In this document: one piece after another, positions 12,169 through 23,856 of the stretch
How positions within the stretch are numbered: position 1 is the stretch's first letter
How the letters are laid out: each line of letters begins with the position of its first letter
Origin: Calliopum simillimum
Taxonomy: Eukaryota; Arthropoda; Insecta; Diptera; Lauxaniidae
NCBI GenBank assembly: GCA_951812925.1
Contig: OX638368.1
Span: forward strand, 114,041,309-114,105,308
Reading direction: 5' to 3'
Length of the DNA stretch: 64,000 bases
The notes under the pieces: generated by a model
Told to the model about the DNA's origin: nothing
Database searches by the model: none
Seen by the model: only the letters and a program-made list of their open reading frames with translations
Made by a program: the position numbers and the translations under genes

Positions 12169-12903
12169 TATATGTACACAATCATGTCAATATACCACAT
12201 ACGATTAAGTTAGTTCTAAATAAAATGTTAGCCCTAAAAGAGTACACATTTCGAATTTAAAATAAATCCGAAATAGTGGAACACCAAGGCCAAGTAGACA
12301 AAGCGACGACGACAACAACATAAAAAGGAATTAGTAGTATGTAGCATGCGAATCTGTTGTGTGCTCAAAAGTAGCATTTAATGGCGGGAAAACTTGCTAC
12401 TCACGCTAAAACAAATCGATAACTGGGATGGGGGGTTTCACATGTATGCGCTAAAAGTATAAAAAACCAAAAAAGGTTTGATTGGTTTGACAAGTGCATG
12501 CGAGACAGTGAGAAAGGCAAAAAATGTCAAAATTTATTTAATACTTGTCGTGTGCGTAAAAATACAAACACCCACGCCCACACCCCACCCAAGAAAAAGG
12601 AAGCCTTAATTTTGTGAAAAGTTTATTTGAGTTAAATGAAGTGGCCTGATTTGCCGCATTATACTCCTAGATGTAGTAATAGGGTTGTGTTGCTTTTGGT
12701 TTTGGCTGTCAACAATTGCCAGTGAAGTATTTCGTAATTTTTGCTTTTTTTGGGAAGGGTAAGTTGAACCAAAAATAGAATCGTGGTGAATAATAGGGAA
12801 TTTCTTATTTATAAGCTTTTTATTGACAAGGATCGTGATAGGTATGCGTGAAGAATAATAGAGCACGTATGGAAATGACAATATCTTTTTTTCTATGTAC
12901 CTA
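12169..12903. other. No gene seen
   Basis: AT-rich. It contains a C-rich phrase (CCCACGCCCACACCCCACCC) near 12571. No supported feature. Confidence 0.5.
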
Positions 12904-13093
12904 CACAGTACAAATTTTAGTTTAATATTGAAACCAAAAAGAACAATGCCAAAAAAAAGTATTAATTTTAAACTATTTTGGAATAAATTTCATACTTTTC
13001 TGGTATAAATTTCAAAATTTTCTGGAAAAAAGGGAATATGCAATTTTTAAAGCGAATTAAAAGTAAGAAAAGTAACTAAATTTTTAAATGTAT
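12904..13093. mobile_element. CACA-ended MITE, copy 2 (right end decayed)
   Basis: Starts CACAGTACAAATTTTAG after TA and contains AACTATTTTGGAATAAATTT as in copy 1. The right terminal repeat has decayed to AAATTTTTAAATGTATATA. Confidence 0.65.
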
Positions 13094-14748
13094 ATATTAA
13101 AATTGTGCACAATAAAAATGGGTCAATTTTTATTTTTATTTTTTTTTTCTTCTCCTATTTTTAAGAAAAACATTTCGTAGAAATAGTGCTAAAAAGCAAT
13201 TTCATTAACTTAATAAACGTTCTTTGAAATTCTCTGCTATACATCATTTGCATTAGCAACGATTGTAATCTGCATATACTAAGAATGTTACTGATTACAT
13301 ATGTATGTTGGCAGCAGCAGCAGACACCCAAAGTGGTGAACTCTGCTTTGTTGCCTTAGATTGTAAGATCACAATTTGCAAAGAAACCAACAAAAGACGA
13401 CAAGTCGTATACAGCCCAAGAGTCGGCCGTCTGTGCGCATTCTAGCGTCTAGCGTAATGTAAACCCATTCCTAATTAGCAGCTAAGGAAGTGTCGCTATT
13501 CCATGGCTTCCGACTGCAACAAACCAACAAAAAAACAAAATAAATAAACACCAACCAAATGAGAGCAACATAAGCAAAAAGATAAAACTTTCGACAGATA
13601 TTCAGAACTCGAACATGGGTAGAACAAAAAAACTAACAACAAAGTAAAAGCAAATAAATAAAAGAAATAGAAAAATATGTACACCAAAGAACACTAGACT
13701 ATAACCCAGTCAGTCAGTCAGACCGTCATACAGCTTACAATTCGTGAAATAAATACAATGACCGACCCCACAAAAAGAATGGCGCAAATTGCGAATGCAG
13801 TTTCCTTCAAATGAAAACAGAAACAGCAAGACAGATTATAAATAAATGTTGCAACTTGTTGCACTCCACCAATATACAAACACAGAAGAAGCATGATACA
13901 TGGGGAACTTTCTGCACTGTAATTGAAACTAGGAAACTCGTGTCCACTGTTCCTCAAGGATCATATGTCATAAATGTTGTTGGTCGCATCGTTTGGTTGA
14001 TTGCCATTTGTTGACAATGTTGATAGCAAAAAAAAAAATCTTGGAATTTGATTGGTGACAACAACAATGAAAATGATGAGAAAAGATTTTACGACGGCTG
14101 CAATTCAAGGAAGCATCAAATTACACTGTATGTACTGGTAGAATGTTTAAAACCTAGGCTGAGAGAGATGCGCTGGGAAAAATAAACAGGATATAAATAT
14201 AAAAACAGCAAAGGAAGTTTGGCAGTTAGGTGTTTGTTGACATAAGCTGGAAGTTAAAAAATACTACGAGAAGTTATGTTTAAAGCATGATTTCCGCTGA
14301 ATTTAGCTTAAATTTCATGAAAATAAAGGACAGTTTTCTTAAGGGGAACACAAAATAATTCATTATAATGAGTGTGATCATCTGTTCCATTTACTCGGGA
14401 CATGTCCCCGCGTGTTGGCCGATGTCCTGGCATCCCTGAACTAAACCAAAATGTCGTCGAATTCAACGAGGAGTTTCTTTATTCATTATCATAAAGGAAC
14501 AGTACAATTGATTCAAATCTACCATTGATGTTTTGTTGGATGCCGAATCAAACTAAAATGTCCCAATTGGTTCAAATGCACCACTGACATTAAATGCAAT
14601 ACAGAAAATTCGCTGTGACAATATTTAAGAATGGAAACGGGTCAAAGCAACATTTAACATGGGCTGGGTGAAATGTTTCAAACATTTTGGGAGAAACAAC
14701 ATGCCTCCACGGAGAGTAAAAAATTTACTTAATTAAATCAAGCCAAGA
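13094..14748. other. No gene seen
   Basis: AT-rich with GCAGCAGCAGCAG near 13314 and CAGTCAGTCAGTCAG near 13708. No supported ORF or element ends were found. Confidence 0.5.
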
Positions 14749-15345
14749 CTAATAGGGATGCTACCTTTGGGCTGGCCAAAAATTAAATGCCCTACACTGC
14801 AGTATTTTGAAAACTTTGTGCGTACGGTTGGTGCCACGCCCTTATGGCCAAATTCACTTAGTTTTCGCTCAGATCTTGCTCTAAATGTTTTAAGTATCTG
14901 TGCAAAATTTGGTACCATTACGTCATAAAACGCTGGCACTGCAGAACTATGCAAATTTTGAAACTTTTGTTTATATGGGAGGTGTCACGCCCCTTTGCCC
15001 GAACTCATCCTGTTTTTACTCAGAGATTTAACTTACTATACCTAGTATTTATGTGCATATGGGTTGAATTATCAGTAATAATGCTTTCAATATTGCATTT
15101 TAAATATATTTTTTGTATGGGCGGTAGGCGTGTCCGTTGACCGATTTCACTCGTTTTCAATCTGACGAGCTAACTTTGACAGAGGCAGTCTAGCAAATTT
15201 AATGGAAATATCTTGCTCTCAAAAAAAATTAAAATGATTTCAACGGACAGACAGGTGGACATGGCTATAGCGTACCTGCAACGGCTCCTTCTCTGCATTA
15301 CATACGGAATAACATAGTGAATATACCCTGGGTGCGGGGTTATAA
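14749..15345 (-). mobile_element. DINE-1/mini-me-like Helitron, copy B
   Basis: Minus-strand orientation, matching copies A and C. The 3' hairpin is TTTGGCCAGCCCAAA, then a CTATTAG-like end at 14749. It has GGCGTGACACCTCCCATAT-type units near 14970 and a GGCGGTAGGCGTGTC phrase near 15120. The 5' side is CACCCAGGGTATATTCAC near 15340. The GTCT microsatellite is reduced to a few units near 15245. Confidence 0.7.
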
Positions 15346-18013
15346 TTATTCATAAGCAAAATTGCTATAACAAAGCAAAAAATTCAACCCAAAATTTGGT
15401 CTTCTTGTTCGCAATTTTAGGCCATTTTGAGAATGTTTATATACAATCAAATTTTTAAGTTTTTGGTGACAAAATGGAGCTGTAAACATTGCGCACAGAA
15501 GACTGAAGAGTATTTTTTGTTTTTTTCTGACGACTACAATTCCTTTTATATATTTGTCTTTTGGGTGGAAAATTGCACTGATAATAATTACATAGTCCGA
15601 CCTCAGATAAATTTTTAGTGTTGATAAGTGTAATTTAAAAGTAAATAAAAATAGTTACTTAAAACTCTGAATTTAACAACAGTTCTCAATTAACTACAAA
15701 AAAAATCAGCTTTGACTACCAACTTGGACATCTCTTCCTACCAAAGATGCGGCTGCAGCAAAATCAACGGCAAATTTTATTACAAATTTTAAGTCTTTGA
15801 ATTTCTTGTCTTGACTGGATGCTAATAGTGGTTTGTTTCCAGGCTGAAAGCTTCAACACAGTAACGCCTTTGAGGCTTAGCTTTTTGTTGTTGTTATTAT
15901 TATTATTGTGTCTGTGATATGTCTAATGTTTTCATTGATGATAGTCACGTTTTAGCTATCATCGTTTTCCATTTGATTAGTAGTTTGTTAGTAAATTATA
16001 CTCGCTGGCATGACATGATCTCTTGTTGTTGGATTTTTATTATTGTTTTTGTTGTACATTAAATACTTGCTGGGCGTTTCCATTAGTGAATTTTCCTGGT
16101 TGTTTTTCCTCTTGTGATATATCTTGTGGTCGTCGCAAATATTGCGATGTTTTGATGCTGTGATGCTGCTGCTTATATGCGGAAGTTTCAAGGATATTCA
16201 ATAAACTGACATGATGGTTACTTTTAATTAAATGCTGTTTTTTTATATTTTTCCATTTGTGGTTTTTCAATTCAAATATTGACTTTTTTCTATCTTTTAT
16301 TGTTTTGCAACAACAAAATTTGAGTTTGCGGTGTGGTGATTTATTTACATTTCACAATTGTTCAGTTTGTAAAGTTAAAACTTATCGTTTTCCAAAATTG
16401 CAATTTGTTTTTGAAACTCGCGACATTTGAAGAGCCTGAAAAAATTTTCTATTTTTAGGTTCTATTCAAATTGAGAGCCTACTCCCTAGCATTTTGTCCA
16501 CTTTTCTTTGTCACTTTATGCGTAGTTGCTGCTACCACCTACACACTCTAACATTACAGTCATCAAGTTAACATTGTTGCCAGCATTGCTATCATCATTA
16601 CTCTGCAGCACATCTAGTAAACATCATCAATCTATGGATTGTTATATCTACGCTCCCATGTTCATGACAAAAGTCAGCCCGGTTTTCATTATTTTACGTT
16701 TAATGTCGCGTGGTGTTGGTTCCTGCTGTCCCTATACTTGTTGACTTGCGTTGGTCGAAAAGCCTGAAACAATTGCCGCCACCGCCTGCTCAACGAGATG
16801 TCTTGCGAGTTTTGGCCATTGACTGAAGAAGCGTCGAAATGGCGGCGTTGAACTGACGGATGCAAAGACCACCGTCGTTGCATAGGGACACATTGTAATG
16901 GCACCAACATGGCATTTGTTTTTTTTTTTTTTTTTTTTTTTTTGTTTTCAAAATTTGCTTCTGTTGCTATTTTTATGGCAACCCATGACATTTTTTTATT
17001 TTTTTCTTCATTTTGGTCATTTCTTTTTTATTATCTCGCCCTACATGACTCCCTAAGAGTTGTACTCCCCGGAGATGTGCTTTTTTGTATTGTTGACTAT
17101 TGTGGTGTGGTCTTTCGTTTGTCTTGTGCTTATTTATTGTCTTTTGATTTTCTTCAATTGTTCTGACTTTGTTTGGATTTTGAAAAACACAAGTGGTAAG
17201 TTTGTAAGAAATTGTCCGGAGGAATTGCATTTTGGAATGAAATTGAAAAACACTTTTCTTTTTTTTAACAAAATATCCAACGAAGAACATTGAATTCTAA
17301 TTGAAAGAATTTTTAAGGAAATTTTACTTTGAATTCGATGCCTGAAAGAAAACGTTTCGAGAACATTTTTACTTAATCCAAGAAAATGTTTTTTTTTTTT
17401 ATTAAATGCTTTTTTGTTTACGGTTATTTCGTTAACCAAGCTGAAATAAACCAAACCAAAGCTTAGCGTTCCCACTGACTCACCTGGTTTAATTTCTGGC
17501 AAAAGCTTTAAAGTAAACTTTCTGAAATGGCAGCGAGCTCATATTATGACATTACTTAGTGTGGATTTACACCACTCGTACAATTAAAGACATGAAATTC
17601 CCCCTTTAGCTTCAGTTGGTAAAATATTATTACCATGCTGAAGAAATTTGCTGAAACCAACCAAATAAAATTGTTCATACAAAACGGCAAACCAAATTGG
17701 TTTGTGTGTGACCACACATAAGCCAACAAAATCCACTTAGTCTAGTGATTGAAAACTGGCTACAAAGGGTTTTCCTAGTAGACAGCTTTCACAATACCGA
17801 CCTTTTCCCTATCAAAACTGTTTAAGACTATTTTTAAATCTCAGCACTGCCGTGGGTTTAATCTTACCCAAGTCAATGGGATCAAGAATTCCATAATTTT
17901 ACAAATTTGGCTTCAGAAAATTTCAGTTTTTTATAACTCTTTTCTTTGATGTGAGTGCTGCATTCCCTACATACAAAACTCACCGGGAAATGAAAGAAAG
18001 CACTTCAAGGTAA
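15346..18013. other. No gene seen
   Basis: Long AT-rich stretch with a (TTA)n tract near 15890-15905 and a 25 bp poly-T run near 16920-16943. The short overlapping ORFs are compositionally biased and have no family features. Confidence 0.5.
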
Positions 18014-19423
18014 TCATTATATAAAAAGGGAAACAAAATCTGTTCAGTACCTTAATCTCAACATATTCGCTTGGTTTTGTTGTTGTTAGAAAGTTCGTGA
18101 GAAGAAGCAGATTTCCTTTATTTTTAAAGTGGGTGGTGCCACGCCTCTACATGGAAAAAACGCTCTCTCGGCTAGGCCTCTGTCTGCATCGATTTTCATG
18201 AATTTTGATATGGAGATAGATTTAACGATGACATGACCATTATGTTTTAAGTGGGCGCTACCACGCCCCTTAGTGAAAAAACGCCCTCACAGCCAAACCG
18301 CTACATCGATTTTAAGGAAATATGATATGGAGACAGGATTAACAGAAGTCTCTTGAGCACCTGCCATGATGGCTTAATCGCACGGTGTTCTTCACATAAG
18401 GTCCAGTGTACAACGGACGGCGCAACCCTCCAACAGCATTATGCCTATGGCTGGTTTCCATTTTTAGAACCATGCGATCAGACACAATTCCTTCCAATGG
18501 TGGGGAAATGAGGGCTATCTAAACCTTTGACGTTCTTTGGGTCATGGCACCCGGTTGAGAAGGCAACTCCACACCGAGCTTCCAAACTCTTCCTGCGATT
18601 AAGGTCCAAACAACAGCCACCACAAAACTCCACGAAAGGCCATCCCAATAGTCAGTTAGAATATCTAGCGAACCGAATACTCCAAAGAGCTACTGACTTC
18701 CGTGATAATCTCTGGTCAGATTTCGTAGCAATACGCTACTGGGACTAATCACCCATGTGGATTCATCATGGATTGTGGGAACACGTTTTTTGGTGCATCC
18801 CTCCCTTCAAGAAAGCTCAAGACTTTCTTGGGAGAAGTAGGCCTACCCAAGGTTGTTATGGCTTCTTTACCATGTAAGACTCGACTTACTATGAGTCATG
18901 GGAACACGTTACCAAGTGCGGATTTCTCGGGAAAACCCTCAAAATTCTGTCTTGGATTGCTTTTTTATCACTTTTCCGTATGCGTAACATGACAATTGGG
19001 ATTAAAGGGAAAAACCCGTATCTCTCCCAAAGTCACGCTGGTAGCCGACAGCGGCACTGCGGTCAACAGTGCCATAATATGACCTTTATGTTTTAACTGG
19101 AAAAACGCTTTCGAGCTAAACCGTTGCATCTGTTTTTATGAGTTTTGATATGGAGTTGGGTTACCAATAAGGAAGTATAATATGGCCTTAATGTTTTAAA
19201 GTGGGTTGTGCCACGCCTTAAAATAAAAACAACGCTCTCACGGATAAGCTGCTGAATCGATTTTTATGAAATTCCGTATGGAGATAGAATGCACTTTAAG
19301 AAAGGATATTAAAAAACCTCTTTATAAAAAATTTTAAGACTTTGTGCTTCATGGCATTTTTTTGTTTTAAATATTTAAAGTCAAATCGAAATGGTTGAAC
19401 TTCGGCCAAAAAACAAACTCTAA
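18014..19423 (+). mobile_element. Non-autonomous Helitron R2, copy 1 (interrupted)
   Basis: Starts TCATTATATAAAAAGGG and shares the phrase CAGTACCTTAATCTCAAC with 37588-38306. Units contain AAGTGGGTGGTGCCACGCC and a CGCTCTCNCGGC phrase. It ends with TTCGGCCAAAAAACAAACTC then TAA, i.e. a CTAA terminus after a hairpin-like TTCGGCC segment. The TC start and CTRR end suit a Helitron. The copy is split by the insert at 18346-19064. Confidence 0.6.
18346..19064. mobile_element. Unrecognised ~720 bp insert with AACAG flanks
   Basis: The Helitron sequence stops at GGATTAACAG (18341-18345 is AACAG) and resumes after AACAG at 19065-19069, continuing GCCATAATATGACCTTTATG. The insert is visibly richer in G and C than its surroundings. 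Two short plus-strand ORFs (18527-18748 and 18768-18992) are open but have no family features I recognise. No inverted repeats, TG...CA ends or poly-A tail are visible. It could be a retroelement fragment or captured DNA, and the 5 bp duplication could be chance. Confidence 0.45.
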
Positions 19424-20279
19424 TACTCTTTAATTCACATTTTAGCGACGATATTTTGCTCTGCAAAACTAAAATAAACTGGCACACAGACGACTTAATC
19501 AGGTCAGGAGTTCTTAACTGCATAAATGAATTGATATCAACATTTTTATTTTTATTGTTCACAATAAATGCTACATATTCTTTTTATGACTCAAACAAAA
19601 ATATAAAAAACAATTCACAATTTTCAACAACATATGTATCTCGATGTACATTGTATAAGTTCTACAATAAGTTAATTAAGCGCACTTTTGTGTTTCGCAC
19701 TAGTGAATTTGTTCACACATAATTTGAATAATTCAAATGAAATTGTTTTTGTTTCTGTTTTTTTGCACAATGTGCGTATGATATCTATAATTGAGTAAAA
19801 GTGTGAACATTTTTGCAATTCTTTTGCACTTTCTACAAATTGTTGTTCATCTTTTCAGCATGTAGATATACCATACCCATACATTTGTGTGCTTACTTAC
19901 CTCAAGGTACTCGATAGTCGGGCACTACACTACATTTGTAGTGTGGTACCATGTTTTTCTTGTAATTTCACATGTTCATTTCTTAATAAATAAACTACAA
20001 TAATGATTATTATTTATGATTATTATTATTTTTACCGGCATTTTGCGGCTGATATGCGTGGGAATTATTTATATACCATGGGGTCTATGGAATAGTTCAA
20101 AATATTAAATAGAGAAAAATAAATTGAGGTAGAAAAAAAAGAAATACACAAGATATAAAAAGAATTTCCCTCAGGTTTATTTTACACTAATGAATATGTA
20201 TGATATGATGTGTTTATTTTGTACTATGCAGTAAAAGTGGTGTAGGTTGTGTTGTTTTTACACACATGCTCTTCCTCTG
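19424..20279. other. No gene seen
   Basis: AT-rich. A small perfect hairpin, CACTACA...TGTAGTG, sits near 19924-19942. No gene is supported. Confidence 0.5.
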
Positions 20280-21244
20280 CACGGTGCTCTTGAACAGTCG
20301 ATTGGTTTTTTGGCTATGTGGAGAAAATCTGTGAATGGGATTTCATTTGTATTAAATTAGTGGTCTGGAAAATGCAAACCCCGAAATCGTAGCTGATCAT
20401 CCCCGCGAAATATCGCAAAAATACATATCCCATATAAAAAAAAAAAAAAAATCGGAAAAAAAACGCAACAAACAAGTATAAAAATAGTTATATTTAATGT
20501 ATTTTGCAATGCTGAATCTGAATCCGGCATTAAAATTGCTATATCTCATACGGTTTTTGAGATATCTCAGCCTAAACAAGGAAAAAATACCGTTTTTGCT
20601 ATATTTTTAAGCTATATAACTAGAATATAGAACATTTATACGCAAAATTCGATTCATTTTCTGAAAGCTGCAATCTTTTTCTTTAAAACCGCATTTAAAT
20701 TATGTCAATAGCTTAATTTTTCTTTGAAATATCGTAGACTGAAATAATGACAAAACACGATTTTAGCACTTTTTTAACTTTTTAGGTTAGGATATCTCCG
20801 AGAAAAATAAAGATATTGACATTATTTGAATTAGGTTTAAAAGATTGATTAAAGCTTTCCATTTCTGCATCAGAATTTACGGATATATGTCCTGTTATAT
20901 AGCTCCAAAACACAACAATAAAACATAGCGTCGGCTTTTTTTCCTTGTTTAGGCTTAGATATCTCGAAAACCGTATAAGATACAGCAATTCTAAGGCCGG
21001 ACTCGGATTCAGAATTATAAAACACATTAAAAATAACTATTTTTATATTTGTTTGTTGCGTTTTTTTTTTCTGAATTTTTTTTATTTTATATGGGATATG
21101 TATTTTTGCGATATTTCGCGGGGATGATCAGCCACGATTTCGGGGTTTGCATTTTTCAGACCACTAAACTAATACAAATGAAACCCCATTCACAGATTTC
21201 CTCCACATATTCAAAAATCCTATCGACTGTTCAAGAGCACCGTG
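20280..21244. mobile_element. CACGG foldback element 2
   Basis: The 965 bp element begins CACGGTGCTCTTGAACAGTC and ends with its exact reverse complement. The inverted arms are about 355 bp each and nearly identical (for example CAAACCCCGAAATCGT and GATCATCCCCGCGAAATATC on both). The spacer is roughly 240 bp. TCTG occurs immediately outside both ends (20276-20279, 21245-21248), a 4 bp target duplication. Interior phrases such as GAATCCGGCATTAAAATTGC recur in foldback element 1. It has no protein. Confidence 0.85.
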
Positions 21245-22940
21245 TCTGGGTACGTACATAGCTCTCTGAAAAAGGTAAACTGACTGACGCACATTACTTT
21301 GCGTTGTATTCGCATAGTTAAAATAATCATTATGATGAAAAGATATAATTATTATGATGATTATTATGAATCTATATGCGTGGGTTTTCTGCACTTTCTT
21401 TGTTTTTTTTTTTTTTAATTATTTTGAAGTAAAAGCGTTATAAAAATATTTTTATTTTTATAACATTTCCAAAGTAGCTGTTGTTTTTCTCCAAAGAAAT
21501 TATGACAGGTGATGGTGTGTGATTGTTTTTGTCGTTCCAACGAAAGACGTCAATCACATGACTTTTTTTCCGTCATTATACCATACCACGAAGGTTTTAT
21601 GCCACATTATCACCATGAGACAAATTGCCAAGTTCATTACATTAAAAAACAAATGCTGGCATGATACTCGTACGATAAAGTTACGAAAAGAAAGGACCTC
21701 CATATGTTGGGAAAACTCAACTGCAGATTAGATAAGCTAATCAAAATCATAAGTGGTAGATATGAGATCAAAATAATTTAATTTAAGATAGATAATAAGA
21801 TACATACTTGTGAAAACATAGAGGATTAGAAGATTAAAGATTGATATTGATTTACCTGGAAAGAAATAAGAAAAAAAGTTGTATTAAAGATTAATAATAT
21901 GAATATGGATGTAATAGTCGTAATTAACGAGTGCAAGAGCACTGACAAATATGCTGAGTCAGATTTGTATGAAAAGTTGCTCGGAATTCTGTTACCTGGA
22001 CACGAAAAGTTTTATTTTGATGTAAATAATCATCATGCAAAATTTGGTCTATAGTAAAAAGAATGGTCTCGAAACCAATTTCAAAACCGAGATATGTAAG
22101 CTAATAAAAAATAGAATTTTACTTTAAAAATTTAAACTGGCCGTGTTGTAAATAAATATTCTCGAAAATTTTTTCTTACTCCCTAGTTTGCAATCGCAAA
22201 AAAAAAAAAATTTCTGGAAAGGAAAATTCCCGGGAAAAATGAGGTAATAATTTGGGAGGTTGTTTTTTCACGTTTATTGGAAAATTTTACTCCCCAACTT
22301 TTTGCTAGGGAATAATGTATAAATGAATAATTACACAGGACCACAAAAACAAAAAAAAAGTCTTGTAGCAGAAAGTTGAGGTAAAGTAAGTTGGTGTACT
22401 AAAAACGAATCCGAGATCAGAATTCAGCCATCACCCTCAGATTTTGAAACTTCCTTACTTGAAGTTGCAGAAAGCGCTGTTTTCAGGCTTACGGCGCAGT
22501 TCGAGGAAACGATGTAGTTTTATTTTTTCAATGCCATCGAAGAGCCATAATCTTCCTTATAAAAGTATAACTTCTAATTTTTCGATTGGACAAATTTAAA
22601 ACTGAAGTACAACATTTGTACTCCTTATTGAAATGGCTTTCATATGACACTAATATTCTTAATATCCATCCAAGTATTTCCAACTTATACTGGTTCTACC
22701 AAAACTACTTTATCGTCACTTTTTTTTTTTTTTTTGTGGAGGATTTTTTTTTTTTTAATCTTGGATGGTGTCAGAGCAGTGGTGCAATGTTTTGGTTTTG
22801 AAAATCGACTAAAATAATTGAAATATCATTTTTAAATAAAAAAGCAAAGCAAACAAATTGTATCCAGATGCAATTGCTATTGCTTGTTTATCTTTTTTAT
22901 TGGGAAAATTCAGCGTTGCCAAATTTATTTTTATTTTTTT
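21245..22940. other. No gene seen; possible small repeats
   Basis: AT-rich. A possible ~140 bp MITE lies at about 22180-22315 (ACTCCCTAGTTTG versus inverted ATTCCCTAGCAAA). A weak third R4 copy lies at about 22620-22712 (CATATGACACTAATATTCTT, TTATACTGGTT). No coding region is supported. Confidence 0.45.
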
Positions 22941-23856
22941 ATACCCTACACCCAGGGTACATTCACTTTGTCTTTCCGTTTGTAACGCAGAGAAGGAAGC
23001 GTGGCAGATATAGAAAAGTATATATATTCTTGATCAGCGTCACCTCCTGAGTCGATATAGCCACGTCCGTCTGTCTGGCTGGCTGGCTGGGTGGCTGGGT
23101 GGCTGGCTGGCTGTGTGATGAAATACACTTTTTGGGAAAACTGAGTAAGATAATTCAATGAAATTTGGTACATTGCCTCCGTCGTCAAAGATAGCTTGGG
23201 GGATTGAAAATGAGCGAAATCGGTCAACGGACACGCCTACCGCCCATACAAAAAATATATTCAAATTGTAATTTTAGGAGTATTTTTCACGACAATGCAA
23301 CCAAAATACGCATAAATACTAAAAATTGTAAGCGCAAGCTTTGAAAAAAAATTTAATGAATTCGGACAAGAGGGCGTGGCACCTCCCATATAAGCAAAAG
23401 CTTCAAAACGCTATACTGAAAGCGTTTTTTGAGATATTCGAACCAAATTCGACTCAGATAATAAGTATAATAAATGAAAGCTTTCGACAAAAATTGGGTG
23501 AAATCGGAAAAGGGGGCGTGGCACCTCCCATATAAGCAGAAGTTTCAAAATGCTATACTGAAAGAGTTTTTTGAGATAATCCAACCAAACTTCACTCAAA
23601 TACTAAAGACTATAAATGCACGCTCTAAGCTAAAACTAGACGAACTCGGACAAGAGGGCGTGGCACCTCCTATATAAGCAAAAGCTTCAAAACACTGTAC
23701 TGAAAAGGTTTTTCACTCAGACACTAAAAACTCTGGGCAAAAACTGGGTGAACTCGGACAAGAGAGCGTAGCACCTCCCATATGAGCAAAATTTTAAAAA
23801 TATTGCAGTGTAGGGTATTTAATGTTTGGCCAGGCCAAATTTTACACCCTTACTAG
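22941..23856 (+). mobile_element. DINE-1/mini-me-like Helitron, copy C
   Basis: The most complete copy. Its 5' region reads ATACCCTACACCCAGGGTAC and then the conserved core CTCCTGAGTCGATATAGCCA at about 23045. In place of the GTCT microsatellite it has a CTGG/GTGG tract (23077-23113). The 3' part is a tandem repeat (annotated separately), the hairpin TTTGGCCAGGCCAAA (23824-23838) and CTAG at 23853-23856 followed by T. The hairpin plus CTAG end defines it as a Helitron derivative. The short ORFs are translations of the repeats. Confidence 0.8.
23345..23800 (+). repeat. ~150 bp tandem units inside DINE-like copy C
   Basis: About 3.5 units carry GGGCGTGGCACCTCCCATAT, then AAGCAAAAGCTTCAAAACGC, CTGAAAGCGTTTTTTGAGAT and ACTCAGATAATAA-type phrases. 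Unit starts are near 23360, 23510, 23650 and 23755. Equivalent single units occur in copies A and B. Internal tandem units of this size are known in DINE-1 elements. Confidence 0.8.
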
